This document shows, one piece after another, positions 46,180 to 55,345 of a stretch of DNA of 64,000 nucleotides (the first letter of the stretch is position 1; every line of letters starts with the position of its first letter). Below the pieces are notes generated by a model. The model was not told the DNA's origin. It ran no database searches and worked only from the letters and a program-made list of their open reading frames with translations. The stretch is from Posidonia oceanica (taxonomy: Eukaryota; Streptophyta; Magnoliopsida; Alismatales; Posidoniaceae). The stretch is from positions 4,712,001 to 4,776,000 of the forward strand of contig JAZBRS010000044.1 of NCBI GenBank assembly GCA_037176725.1, given 5' to 3'. The position numbers and the translations under genes were made by a program.

Positions 46180-46884
46180 AGCCTAGGAATCATGCCTTAG
46201 CCTCACCCCACAAACACTTCATGGGAGAAGGAAAGGAAATGGTCCAACACTGAGATAGAGGCAAATCATAAGGAGCCCCCTCCCAGTTCATGAATAACAA
46301 GTCCACACACATCCCTCGAGTCAGACACGTTACCCTAGTATAAATCGAGTAGGTGTCTAAGGCCAAAACCTAGAAGCGCAAAAAAGAGGAAAGTGTACCA
46401 AATAAAAGAGTGTCTCAGTTCGTCAAGGAACGAGTATCCATTGACCGAGCACTCAGAAGGGGTGAGACTACTTGCCAAAGTACCTAGAAAAGAAAACAAA
46501 AAGGGTCAGAAAAGAAGGCAGCAAAGAAGCTGTCCATATGCAAGAAAAGAAAGAGAATGGAAAAGAAGGCAGCAAAGAAGCTGTCCAAGGGTCAAAACTA
46601 AAAAGCTGGGGAATACTAAGTGCAGTAGAAATCAACCTTGAACTAGGAGGGGTTTAGGCTTCAAATCTTCAGCCGACATCTTAGGGTAGGACATGGACTT
46701 TCCTTCCACCCACATCCCACACCGCACACATTAGAGGCAAGAGGCAGAGGCCTAGGTCTAAGGACAGTTGGGTGCCAAAGCAAGCCCAAGGTATTTTCTG
46801 ACTCTAAGATGCACAAGGGACCAAACTGTCAAGGTTTTCCAGCCATGAGGTCCCCAGTTTCCCAACTTCCCGGAGGATTCTTCG

Positions 46885-47065
46885 TCTCCCATAAAATCAA
46901 AAATCCAAAAAAATGATAAAATCAAAAATCCAAAAAATGATAAAATAAAAAATCCAAAAAAATGATAAAGTCAAAAATCCAAAAAAAATGATAAAGTTAA
47001 AATTCCAAAAAATGATAAAATCAAAAATCCAAAAAAATGATAAAACCAAAAATCCAAAAAAGAAA
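46885..47065 (+). repeat. A-rich tandem repeat, TE-F
   Basis: About eight copies of AATCCAAAAAATGATAAA with small indels. Related AAAATC arrays lie at 32960-33070 in TE-D and, inverted, at 22495-22620 in TE-C. Confidence 0.75.
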
Positions 47066-47545
47066 ATGATAGTGAGTAGGGTAAAATCTACCCAACCAAC
47101 ATCACCTCATGAAACTGATAACAAGTAAGGCCAATGATGCAAAAATTTAGGACATTTTACGACTCCGCATCGTACTTGACCCCTCCTATTCAGGACGGTC
47201 ACTTGGTATTAGCCTACGAGCTAAGACTGGGATCTCGAGAAGAGACAGTCCCTCGTCTGGCATATCATCTTTAGACAACAAAGTTGAGGCCAATACTTGT
47301 TATTCAAAACCTAAGTTTCCTTAACTTCTCCACTGCATTAAGACTTTTTTTTTCCATTCATAGCATTAGGTTTGCTTAAAGTATACATTGTATATAGGTT
47401 GTTACCAAGTGTTCTGTCACCATTTTGATTTCACAGTATTAAGGATGTTTCTGAGTTTCCAGAAGTCACTTTGGACTAGGGGCAATAATACTCCTAGATG
47501 GATTAACAAATTTGCTGAGGTTGTGTAGGAGAACAGTTCGGGGGC

Positions 47546-47672
47546 GTTAAACGAGCAAATACCAGCGTCCAACGTTGGACGCACTATCTGAAGCATATAA
47601 CGACCAACAGAGGGATATTGGACGCCTGATATCATGCATCTTACGTTATAAGTGCCAGTTTGAGCGTCTTAC
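47546..47672. repeat. Four palindrome units, 28 bp each
   Basis: Two units at 47546-47601 (GTTAAACG...GCGTCCAAC; GTTGGACGC...GCATATAAC), a 15-bp gap, and two units at 47617-47672 (ATTGGACGC...GCATCTTAC; GTTATAAGT...GCGTCTTAC). They lie past the end of antisense gene 1. Confidence 0.82.
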
Positions 47673-47940
47673 GTTTTAACTGTGACTTAAACTGCAGAAC
47701 TTGGACAAAGGGCCCTTGATCAAATATCAAAGCCACCAGGGAGTATTTCTAAACCCAGAACAATCCAAAACACATGAACAAGGATGAAAAATGAAAGATA
47801 TATTTATTCCCTTGAAGAGATACATGGTCCCTAAAAATAAAAGATTACAATAATTGCCTATCTAATCGTCTTCATCTTTTTCCTGTATAGCACGCCCGTC
47901 GCTTCAACCACTCTTCGGGTTTCGGCAATAGCTTTGAATA

Positions 47941-49195
47941 TCACCTCCAGTGCGCATCCTCCCGTGGTAGGCAGCAAGTTGAGGGAACAGCTGACGGCCC
48001 ACCTGAATCATCATGGCGGTCCAGAGACGACCAAAGAGCCCGAATGTAGTACACCATTACTGCATCAGATGGAAGACTGCGCTCCTGAACCTGAATGCGA
48101 GGAATAAAGCTTAGCCAAGGTGGCACCCCTTTCTTCTGCCCCACCATCTCGAAGCAACGATGGGAGTTGTACACCACAAAGTGGGTGGGCCCTATCAACT
48201 CCAACTCAACTGAAGAAGCTCGCGCCTAGTGCTTATAATAAAGGGACGTGGAAGGTGCGAAGATGTCAATAGGGGCAGAGGACAAAGAGCAAACCCTTTC
48301 CTCGATCAAATCTGTCTTCACAGGCCCAAGCCTCAGGAAATGGACCTACAGCCACTTGGAAAGAAGGAAAGGAGAGCCTACAAAATCCCCTCCAGTGGAA
48401 ACACTAGTTAGACCTAGATATGTAAGAATGGCAACTGAAGGGGAACGCCAGAAGTGCTCAGTAAGGCCTATCAAGAACTCAGTGTGATAGACATCCAAGG
48501 AGAAGTCCTTGGTGACACATAAAGTGAGGCCTCCAATCAATAAATGCAGACACACTAGCAGCTGATCCTGAGAGGTAAAGTCCTCAATCTGTCGAAAGTT
48601 GAAGTACAGATGTGCCAAGTTAAGCCTGCGACCTCTAATCACTGGGAAGGTAGGTGGAAGGGTGAAGATACGGTCTACGAATATTTGCTTATCTGTTGTT
48701 CCGTATGGCAACGGGAAGTCAATCTGGCCGAGCTACTCCAATCTGAGTCACACCAAGTAGGCCATGAACATCCTCTACTAGGATTGTCATCTCACAACCC
48801 CCAAAGAAGAAAGTGTGAGTCTCAGGACTCCAGAAGGCGCATGAGGCATGAAGCAGGGGCCAGTCCAAGTTTGTGCCCAATAAATCCAAAAGTCCATCAA
48901 AGCGTGTACGAGCCAAAACAGATTTCCTTTCCCGAGCCCAAAGCACAAAGTCCTTCACCCAAGTAGAGTAGTAGGGGAAGTCATTATCAAAGCAGGGTGT
49001 TTTGGTAAAATTGAGGATTTCCTACAAAAGAAATTCGAAAGCATGAGGAACAAAGGAGTGTGAAGGGACCAATGAAGAAGATCATACCTTCCCCGTTTTG
49101 ATAAGGGACATCATATGCCCTTCAATCTTTTCCAAAAGTCTTGCAACACCCTTCTTGTTGTGCATGAAGATGTTGGGAACTGAACTAGAAGCCAT
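47941..49195 (-). pseudogene. TE-F antisense gene 1: PMD-like protein, broken
   Basis: Exon 1 (49195-49088) encodes MASSSVPNIF to SLIKTGK. A 66-bp intron (49087-49022, GTATGA...TTTTGTAG) follows, and exon 2 continues in phase. Exon 2 shows CAFWSPETHTFFFGGCEMT and LVEDVHGLLG, the signature of the plant-mobile-domain / aminotransferase-like family often carried by plant transposons, then FVGSPFLLSKWL and THFVVYNSHRCFEM. A one-base shift near 48719, TAG at 48346 and TAG near 48231 break it. It is a paralogue of antisense gene 3. A TATA box lies about 100 bp upstream of the ATG. Molecular function unknown. Confidence 0.75.
49022..49087 (-). other. Intron of antisense gene 1
   Basis: GT...AG borders (AAG|GTATGA and TTTTGTAG|GAA) and 66 bp. 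Removal keeps the frame between a 36-codon first exon and the PMD-like exon. Confidence 0.7.
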
Positions 49196-49291
49196 GAAAG
49201 CAAAAGAGAAGAAAGGAAGAAGCACAAATCAAAAGGAAATCAGTAAGGAGGAAAGGGGCAAGTATGCATGAAAATCCAAGGGGTGGCCAAG

Positions 49292-49299
49292 CTTTTATA
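49292..49299 (-). promoter_or_regulatory. TATA box of antisense gene 1
   Basis: The minus strand reads TATAAAAG, about 100 bp before the ATG at 49195 and about 110 bp downstream of the palindrome group. Confidence 0.6.
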
Positions 49300-49410
49300 A
49301 GCACAAGAGGGCCGTCGGAAATCCCACACGCAGGCATTGAGAAAATTTCGCAGCATTCCGGAAGATTAGCCAAGAACAGGAAAGGAAAGAAAGGATTCTG
49401 AGCTTGCTTC

Positions 49411-49542
49411 GTTGCACGCAAGATAGAGCGCGTCCAACATTAGCCGTGCCACTTGAAGCGTATAACGTTTAGATCAGCTGCCTGGTGTTGGACGTAGAAA
49501 TTGAAGCGGATAACGTTGGCCGCACCAGATGAGGCGTATAAC
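49411..49542. repeat. Four palindrome units upstream of antisense gene 1
   Basis: Units at 49411-49438, 49439-49466, 49487-49514 and 49515-49542, all 28 bp. Arms vary among GTTGCACGC/GCGTCCAAC, ATTAGCCG/GCGTATAAC, GTTGGACGT/GCGGATAAC and GTTGGCCGC/GCGTATAAC. Confidence 0.85.
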
Positions 49543-50022
49543 GTTTTATCAGTGACTTAAGTTATTGAACCTGGTTGGATCGCCCCGTAATCCGTGAAAG
49601 AGTTGCATGAACCTGTTTTACCCGCCCTAGAGGTTTAACTAAGTTGAAATACACGTGTGAATGTTGGTTTCATATTTTTTAGACATCTGAGCTAGTCGGA
49701 ATCTCTGGTTGCTCATTTCATCAAGTAAATGGCTCATTAAGGCATCGACGACTTCAAAATTCAATTTTTAAGCTTCCAGGTGAAATCTTTCCTTATAACT
49801 ATGTCACTTACATACTATTTCACTTGAGTACGCTGGTTTCAAGTTAATTTGGATTAAAGGCCATTATTTTACCATATTGGTCGCTTAAGCTCATTTTAGC
49901 TTTGAGAAAGGTAGTTTAAAAGAAGTATTTGACAAGTTTGCTGAGTGTGCAGAAATCTATATCATTTCAAAATATACAATCGGTCTACAAGGTCACCGGG
50001 GCATACCCCTGAAGTACAGAAG
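49543..50022. other. Spacer between antisense genes 1 and 2
   Basis: Nothing recognised. It is AT-rich with no open frame or repeat; it is the 3' flank of antisense gene 2 and the distal upstream flank of gene 1. Confidence 0.5.
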
Positions 50023-50271
50023 CTAAGGAGCACTCTCTCCCTCACCCTTGGGAGCTGAAGTAGGAGCCGGAGAAGGAGTGGTAGGAGGATGAGGTGACTG
50101 TCGAACAGAAACACCCGACGGAGCCCTGGAGACGGACCGAGAGTGGTGGCTACCCGATCGATGACTCGGTATAGGAGGAACGGGCACCCCTAGCCTGGCA
50201 CCAGCTGTAAAGGCAAACCTCCGGTAATACCCAAGCTCAAGCTCAAGCTGGGAGATAACCCCCGCCGTGCC

Positions 50272-50349
50272 CTGAGGAGAGAAGCAATCAAAATGTCAGA
50301 TGCAAGCAAGGACATGGAAGACGTAAAAAAGCGTTGAATTAAATCATAC
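50272..50349 (-). other. Antisense gene 2 intron 7
   Basis: CAGACG|GTATGA ... CTCCTCAG|GGC, 78 bp. The last exon is then open for 82 codons to TAG at 50023-50025. Confidence 0.7.
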
Positions 50350-50520
50350 CGTCTGAGATTGGGCAATCTCGGTGTCCCCGTTGGCAACCGGCTGCTCCAA
50401 CTCCCGGATCCGAGCACTACCGGCAGCAACTGTCCCCTCCAGCTCCTCCAACCTCCTGACAGAGCTGGCAACTATGAAGTCACCAGCCCACTCCCTCAGC
50501 TCGCTCTCTAAATAAGCAAC

Positions 50521-50585
50521 CTACAAGCAATGGTGTTAGGACCAAGGGAATTTCAAAAGTAGAAATAAAATAAAGGCATATTTAC
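50521..50585 (-). other. Antisense gene 2 intron 6
   Basis: GAGAAC|GTAAAT ... GCTTGTAG|GTT, 65 bp. Confidence 0.68.
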
Positions 50586-50648
50586 GTTCTCCTGGAGATG
50601 GGAGATCTCCTCTGAGCGGTCCGGAGGAGGAGCACTACTCTTCGAAGG

Positions 50649-50714
50649 CTGAAAAGAAAGATTCAAGTCAGTTACAATTCATAGCCATACTATAAAAGCT
50701 AAATGTAAAGATAC
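50649..50714 (-). other. Antisense gene 2 intron 5
   Basis: TCTCAG|GTATCT ... CTTTTCAG|CCT, 66 bp. Confidence 0.7.
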
Positions 50715-50816
50715 CTGAGAGGCAGAGGCACGTAGGCGCTCAATCTCTCCGGTCAAAGCAGAGAGCTGCTGAGTCAAGTAACGCTCTTGTTGAGCCTACT
50801 CATCTGCTGCCTTGAG

Positions 50817-50886
50817 CTACAAAAGAAAGAAAGCAAGTCAGCCAAATTGAATTAACAGTCTACAGAAATGAAATTCAGGAGCTCAC
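50817..50886 (-). other. Antisense gene 2 intron 4
   Basis: TAGCG|GTGAGC ... CTTTTGTAG|CTC, 70 bp, with a pyrimidine-rich run before the acceptor. Confidence 0.72.
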
Positions 50887-51372
50887 CGCTATCTTTAGCT
50901 GGGCTCGGTAAGACTAAGCCTCCCCCAGCAGAGCCGCTTGGGACACCACCGCCTCCCCGGGATCTGTGTCCCCCAAAGGAAGGTTCCCGCGCCCGAGGAA
51001 GTGGGACCGGTGGAAGATCATCAGAGAGGAAAACTCCTGGTCTAGCCACTCGACCCACACCGCCTCGTCCTCCTCTGTGGCATCCGTCGGAGCAGGAGAA
51101 CCACGACGAACCCAGTCCAAGAGTTGTGGACCATAGACGTCCACCCAATGACGAGCACGGCTGCCCCCGCCGCGTGTCTCTCGCCAAACTCGGTGAGGAG
51201 GAGGTAGAGGCTGAATTTGCTGGCGCCCCAGCTGTTGTAGCGCCCTGCCAATCTGCTGGAAGTGATAGTGGTTCCAGCAGTGGATCCATACGTCCTGATC
51301 TAAAATGGCCTAATCACGGGCAATCTCAGGGACGTCCGCATGCTCTCCCTCAGCATATGGATGCCAAATCAC

Positions 51373-51448
51373 CTAAAGGGAGCAATACATGTCAGCAAGC
51401 AGCATAAATGAATAAATAGAAGTTGAAAAATCAAAAGAAACAAGTTAC
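51373..51448 (-). other. Antisense gene 2 intron 3
   Basis: ACTCAG|GTAACT ... CCCTTTAG|GTG, 76 bp. It joins LLVPTQ to VIWHPY in phase. Confidence 0.78.
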
Positions 51449-51622
51449 CTGAGTCGGGACAAGGAGCTCGAAAAGCAGACGACCGACATAGCGATTGTCA
51501 TCTACAGGCTCGAGGGCCTGCTCAGCATCAGTCCAAAACAGTCCCCGAGGAAAGGGGACACCAGTAGGAGGAACCGGAGGAGGGGCAGGTCGTAGAAAGG
51601 CGAAGTGGTCCCACGCCCACAT

Positions 51623-51693
51623 CTGCATGCAAAACGAGGAAGCTTTTAACAAGATTATAATATCCAGTGTAAGCTTAAATATGCAGATTTTAC
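51623..51693 (-). other. Antisense gene 2 intron 2
   Basis: TTCAG|GTAAAA ... GCATGCAG|ATG, 71 bp. It joins NQSFLQ to MWAWDH in phase, as expected for the PMD fold. Confidence 0.78.
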
Positions 51694-52335
51694 CTGAAGG
51701 AATGACTGGTTCTCGCCTAACTGGCGAGAACTACCGTCAGTAAAGTGGAAAAGGGTGGAGTACAGGTGCGCCAAGCTGGCTGCACCCCAGACGTACTCTC
51801 CCATGCGCTCCAAGTCCGCCAAGAGAGGGAGGAACCACGCCGACAGCTTCAAAGAGGAGTGCGAAAAGAGCACCACCCCGAACAACACTAGGAGGAAGGT
51901 CCGCAGCTGCTGGTCGGCCGCCACGCCCGGTCCGGCTACTGTCTCTGCCAACTAACTTGGCAAACCACGAAAGTGATCACCACAAGCTACTCCCTGCTCA
52001 TGGCTATCTGACATCCGACAAGCTCCTGCGCCAAGGCTGAGTAACCCGAGCGCACCCGCCTTGTCACTGGTCGGCCTGTGACTCGAAGACAGGTCAACCG
52101 CATCATGTCCTCGAGGGTGAGGACAAACTCGCCTGCCATCGTGACAATCGAGCTCGTACGGAAGTTCCACCGCTCTGCAACAGCCTCCAAGAACATCGGA
52201 CGGAGGGGAAAGTCCGGTATGGACAGGAAATGCCCAAATCCCATCTGATCCAGACGCTCCTGCTGGAAAGTAGCCAAGAAGGCGTAGGACCGGCGAACCT
52301 GACCCCAGTAGCAATGGGTCACGGCTAGTGCTTGA

Positions 52336-52415
52336 CTATGCAAACAAGCGAGAGAATCATCAGTCAAGATGAAATAACTGGTTAAAATAAAGGAAAAAAT
52401 GGAAAAGATGTCTAC
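52336..52415 (-). other. Antisense gene 2 intron 1
   Basis: GCAG|GTAGAC ... TTGCATAG|TCAAG, 80 bp. Splicing here alone puts the PMD core out of frame, so an indel in exon 2 or a different acceptor is needed. Confidence 0.6.
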
Positions 52416-53328
52416 CTGCCCCCTCGAAGCTAGCGTGGCAGTGGCATACTCCGATCGAGATGCGTCCCTACGCGGTGCCAATGCCTGCACCTCGTCCCGA
52501 GGGATCTGCTCCCGCCAGTGGTCCGGGGGATCCCTTGCATTGCCCTCTGCCTCCCGTCGAACAAAGTCGACCATGTTCCGCCACCAACCGTCGTCCTCAC
52601 CAAATTGTGAAATGAAGGGATCGACCGGTCCCACCTCTGGCACCTCCGCGGGCCCCGCCTCGTCCAAGCCGACCTCGGGCCTCGTCTTCGAGACTGTCTC
52701 CTCTGAATCCTCGTAACTAAAAGAACCGGAGTCCGCCTCCACCGTCGTCTCTACAGCCTCCCCGGAAGTTGCCTCGGTCTTCGCGGCATCACTGCTGGCC
52801 ATCGCCTCAGCCTCCACGGCATCACCTCTAGCCATCACCTCGACCTCCACGGTATCACCACCGGCTGCCCCCGTTTTCGCTCCTGTAGCCACGGCATCAC
52901 CGCCGGTCGTCGCCTCAGCCCCTGCGACGTCACCGCCGGCCTCCGCCACCTCCACGACAGTCCGGCCGGCCTCCACGGCCTCCCCAGATGCCGTCCTACG
53001 TTCAGCAACCCCGGCCGCCACTCCCACAATGGCAGCACCGGCCCCCATAAGCACAGCCCCACCTACCATGGCCCCACTGGCGGCCTCCGTAGCCCTCGCT
53101 GCCGTCTCCCCCGCAGCTGGGCCGCCTACCGGTGTCTCTGACGAAGGCTCGCCGAAAGGCGAAGGCCCTGTCCAAGCTCGTTTTTCTGTCCAAGTGTAGA
53201 AGTAGGAGATCCTCTTTTCCATCAGAGTGACCTCGCCGAAATGAGAAGAAAGATCGCCGAAGAACTCACAGTCATCGGAGAAGAAGAAGGGAAGAGGAGC
53301 AAGGTGACCACCCGTGGCGTAGGACGAG

Positions 53329-53336
53329 GGTTTTAT
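53329..53336 (-). promoter_or_regulatory. TATA box of antisense gene 2
   Basis: The minus strand reads TATAAAAC, 107 bp before the ATG at 53222 and 11 bp downstream of the palindrome group. The position argues for the 53222 start rather than an earlier ATG at 53378, which lies upstream of the box. Confidence 0.65.
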
Positions 53337-53346
53337 ACCATTCAAC

Positions 53347-53493
53347 GTTATCTGCATGATTTGGCGCGTCCAATACATCGGAAAGAAGAAATGTTATACG
53401 CGCCATATGGCCCGTCCAATGTTTTGAGGGTTAAAATGTTATCCGCTGGTTTTCCAGCGTACAACGTTGGCCGCTCCAGTTTCAACGTACAAC
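53347..53493. repeat. Four palindrome units upstream of antisense gene 2
   Basis: 28-bp units at 53347-53374, 53393-53420, 53438-53465 and 53466-53493. The third has long arms (GTTATCCGCTGG...CCAGCGTACAAC). All lie just upstream of the TATA box. Confidence 0.85.
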
Positions 53494-53763
53494 ACTTTAA
53501 GTTCAGGGAAGTGTTCTGAATTCTGATGCTTTCATTCAACTCATACAAATTCATTTAAAGGAGACGAAAGAGACGAAATAAAATTTTTTTGATGACAAAT
53601 GATACATTTCTGACTACATTTTCTATCTCTTTGAAGGAAATTCAATGAACAACTTAAGCCGCACGCCCTCGTACCAAGCGTCATGAGTAGCAAGAGAGAT
53701 GGCTTCGCGGTCCGCATTCGAGTTCTCCCATGCAGAAAGGACTCGATTTCGCCCCTTCCCATC

Positions 53764-54972
53764 TCAAGTGCCAGCCTGATAGAAAACTTGAATGATGTCC
53801 CCGAGGGTGTCTCTCAAGTGCGGGAGAATCATGTCGAAGAAGCGAGGCAAGGGAGGTATAGCCCGAGGAGTACCCAGCATCGAGAAGCATCGCTGAGGAT
53901 TGTACCTCACAAACTCAGTCGCCCCATTCAGCGTCAGGAAGTACTCTGGATCAGACACTGTCCTGAAAGACGAGGGAGGACTGAAGGAGTCCATCTGGGG
54001 CTTGACCTCACAAGCACATAAGCGGCGAATGTACTCCTCCAGGGGAAGGCTAGCATCAAAAGCGAGCAGAAGAAAATGCTCCTCTAACCAGCGCAGAACT
54101 AGGAAAGGTGAGCCGAAGAATATTCCCCCGAGGCAGGCACTGGATAAGCCCCAATTGGTAAAAGCCAAAACAAACTGACTCAAGCATTTCTCCGGATTGC
54201 GAACGCAGATGCACATGAGCTCAGCATGGTAGGCGCTAATGGTCAGGGCTTCATTTGGGAAGAGTACCAGTCCCCTGATCAGAATAAAGACACATTCCAA
54301 GCAGGAAGCCTCAGAGCAGATGCTGTCGCGCTGTTTCCAGAAAAATTTCCACAATGAGGAGAGTTTGATACAGCCATCTAGCACCAGGTCCTCGGGCACA
54401 ACAACAGAGCAAAAGATGCGCTTTAAGAGAGAAAAAGAGCCTACCACCCCAATTGGCAAAAGGTAGGCATCCCTGTAGTAAATGGACAGGTCGGCCTGTC
54501 GAGTACCTGAAAGGGCACTCACCTCCTCCAAAAGAATGGTCAATTCCCCTGAAGAGGAAAAGAACGTGTGAGTCAAAGGATTCCACAGCCCGCAAAGGCC
54601 GAAAAGCACCTTCCAGTCAACAGGCTGCCGCAACTGGCGAAGAGCTTGACAAAGACTAGCCTCTTCCAAGCGCTCCCGATACCTCTTCAAAGCCCAAGAG
54701 CGGAATTGTTGAACCCAGTCCAACTGGTAGGTTTTCGAGTCACGGTTGTTATTGGCAGAGGATAGGGGCTATGAAGTAAGAAAAATCAGCAGAGATAAAG
54801 GAATACGAGAATGGGAGTATGGGATAATAATGAAAACTGAAAGTACCTTCTCATGCACCAAAAGGTTCACCAAATGATTAGGTATAGCCTTCAGCCGAAG
54901 TTGCACCATGTCAGAAGGAGAGGAAAAGATGGCCACTTGGAAAGCATGGCACGGGATATCACTCAAATCCAT
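53764..54972 (-). CDS. TE-F antisense gene 3: intact one-intron PMD-like gene
   Basis: Exon 1 (54972-54847) has 42 codons from MDLSDIPCHAF to VNLLVHEK. A 78-bp GT-AG intron follows, and exon 2 (54768-53764) has 334 codons plus TGA, in phase, giving an uninterrupted 376-residue protein. It shows LFGLCGLWNPLTHTFFSSSG, ELTILLEEVSALSG, FGSPFLVLRWLEEHFLL and ATEFVRYNPQRCFSMLG, each with a counterpart in gene 1. The pattern fits the plant-mobile-domain / aminotransferase-like family. No signal peptide or membrane segment is evident. The open frame in an otherwise decayed element suggests recent function or selection. Exact role unknown. Confidence 0.75.
54769..54846 (-). other. Intron of antisense gene 3
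   Basis: GAGAAG|GTACTT ... ACTTCATAG|CCC, 78 bp, T-rich before the acceptor. Splicing joins two phase-0 exons without a stop. Confidence 0.75.
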
Positions 54973-55172
54973 GAGAAGAAGCACAATTCCGATCAAGTAA
55001 AAAAAATCAATAAAGAAAGGAAGATCGATGTTTGAACTGCAAGATCCATGCCAAGATGGAGTCTAATATAGGCCGTGGAGCCTTCATCGGAATAGAAACC
55101 CAAAGAAAATCGGAGATTTATTGCCAAAACGGTGGTGCCCGAACAAGAAAGATAGGCAGCTTGTCTCGTGAT
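54973..55172 (-). promoter_or_regulatory. Probable promoter and 5' UTR of antisense gene 3
   Basis: A weak TATA-like CTATATTAG (minus strand) lies near 55062-55070, about 95 bp before the ATG, between the gene and the palindrome triplet at 55173. No other feature is seen. Confidence 0.4.
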
Positions 55173-55256
55173 GTTATACACAGCCGTCTTGCCATCCAAC
55201 GTTAGCCACGGCGTTTTACCCGTCCAACGTTGAACGCTAAAAATCCAGCATCCAAC
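55173..55256. repeat. Palindrome triplet upstream of antisense gene 3, 3 x 28 bp
   Basis: GTTATACAC...GCCATCCAAC, GTTAGCCAC...CCGTCCAAC and GTTGAACGC...GCATCCAAC, joined without gaps. Confidence 0.87.
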
Positions 55257-55345
55257 AAATCAAGGCAGAATTGAGAGCAAATCAGAGAACCCCGGAGCAC
55301 AACCGGGCCAACAAAGCAAGCAAAGCCAAAGAAGTATCCTTTTTG

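Larger units (their letters stand above)
46180..47940 (+). other. TE-F noncoding region between integrase and antisense gene 1
   Basis: Holds two copies of GGCAGC-AAAGAA-GCTGTCC (46517-46536 and 46568-46587), an A-rich array of about 16-25 bp AAAATCCAAAAAATGAT units (46885-47065) and palindromes at 47546-47672. The first two also occur in TE-C and TE-D, so this part is ancestral to all three. No open frame is convincing. Confidence 0.6.
50023..53222 (-). pseudogene. TE-F antisense gene 2: eight-exon PMD gene
   Basis: Exons run leftwards from ATG 53222: 53222-52416, 52335-51694, 51622-51449, 51372-50887, 50816-50715, 50648-50586, 50520-50350 and 50271-50023 (TAG). Exon 1 is acidic and Ala/Glu/Thr-rich. 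Exon 2 carries the PMD core (VAERWNFRTSSIVTM, GEFVLTLEDMMRLTCLRV), then WGAASLAHLYSTLF. Exon 3 begins MWAWDHFAFLRP and exon 4 VIWHPYAEG with CWNHYHF. Exons 5-8 are Leu/Glu-rich, likely coiled coil, with a Ser/Pro-rich end. All seven introns are GT-AG, 65-80 bp. Damage: PMD-core frame mismatch in exon 2, a stop near 51952, and two TAGs in exon 4. PMD proteins MAIN and MAIL1 act in transposon silencing in Arabidopsis; the role here is unknown. Confidence 0.75.

Noticed and set aside
49411..49542. CRISPR-like 28-bp partly palindromic repeats
   Set aside because: Units abut without unique spacers, arm sequences vary in pairs, and the context is a plant retrotransposon.
53223..53378. Upstream ATG at 53378 as the start of antisense gene 2
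   Set aside because: It lies upstream of the TATA box at 53329-53336 and within the palindrome region; the ATG at 53222 fits better.
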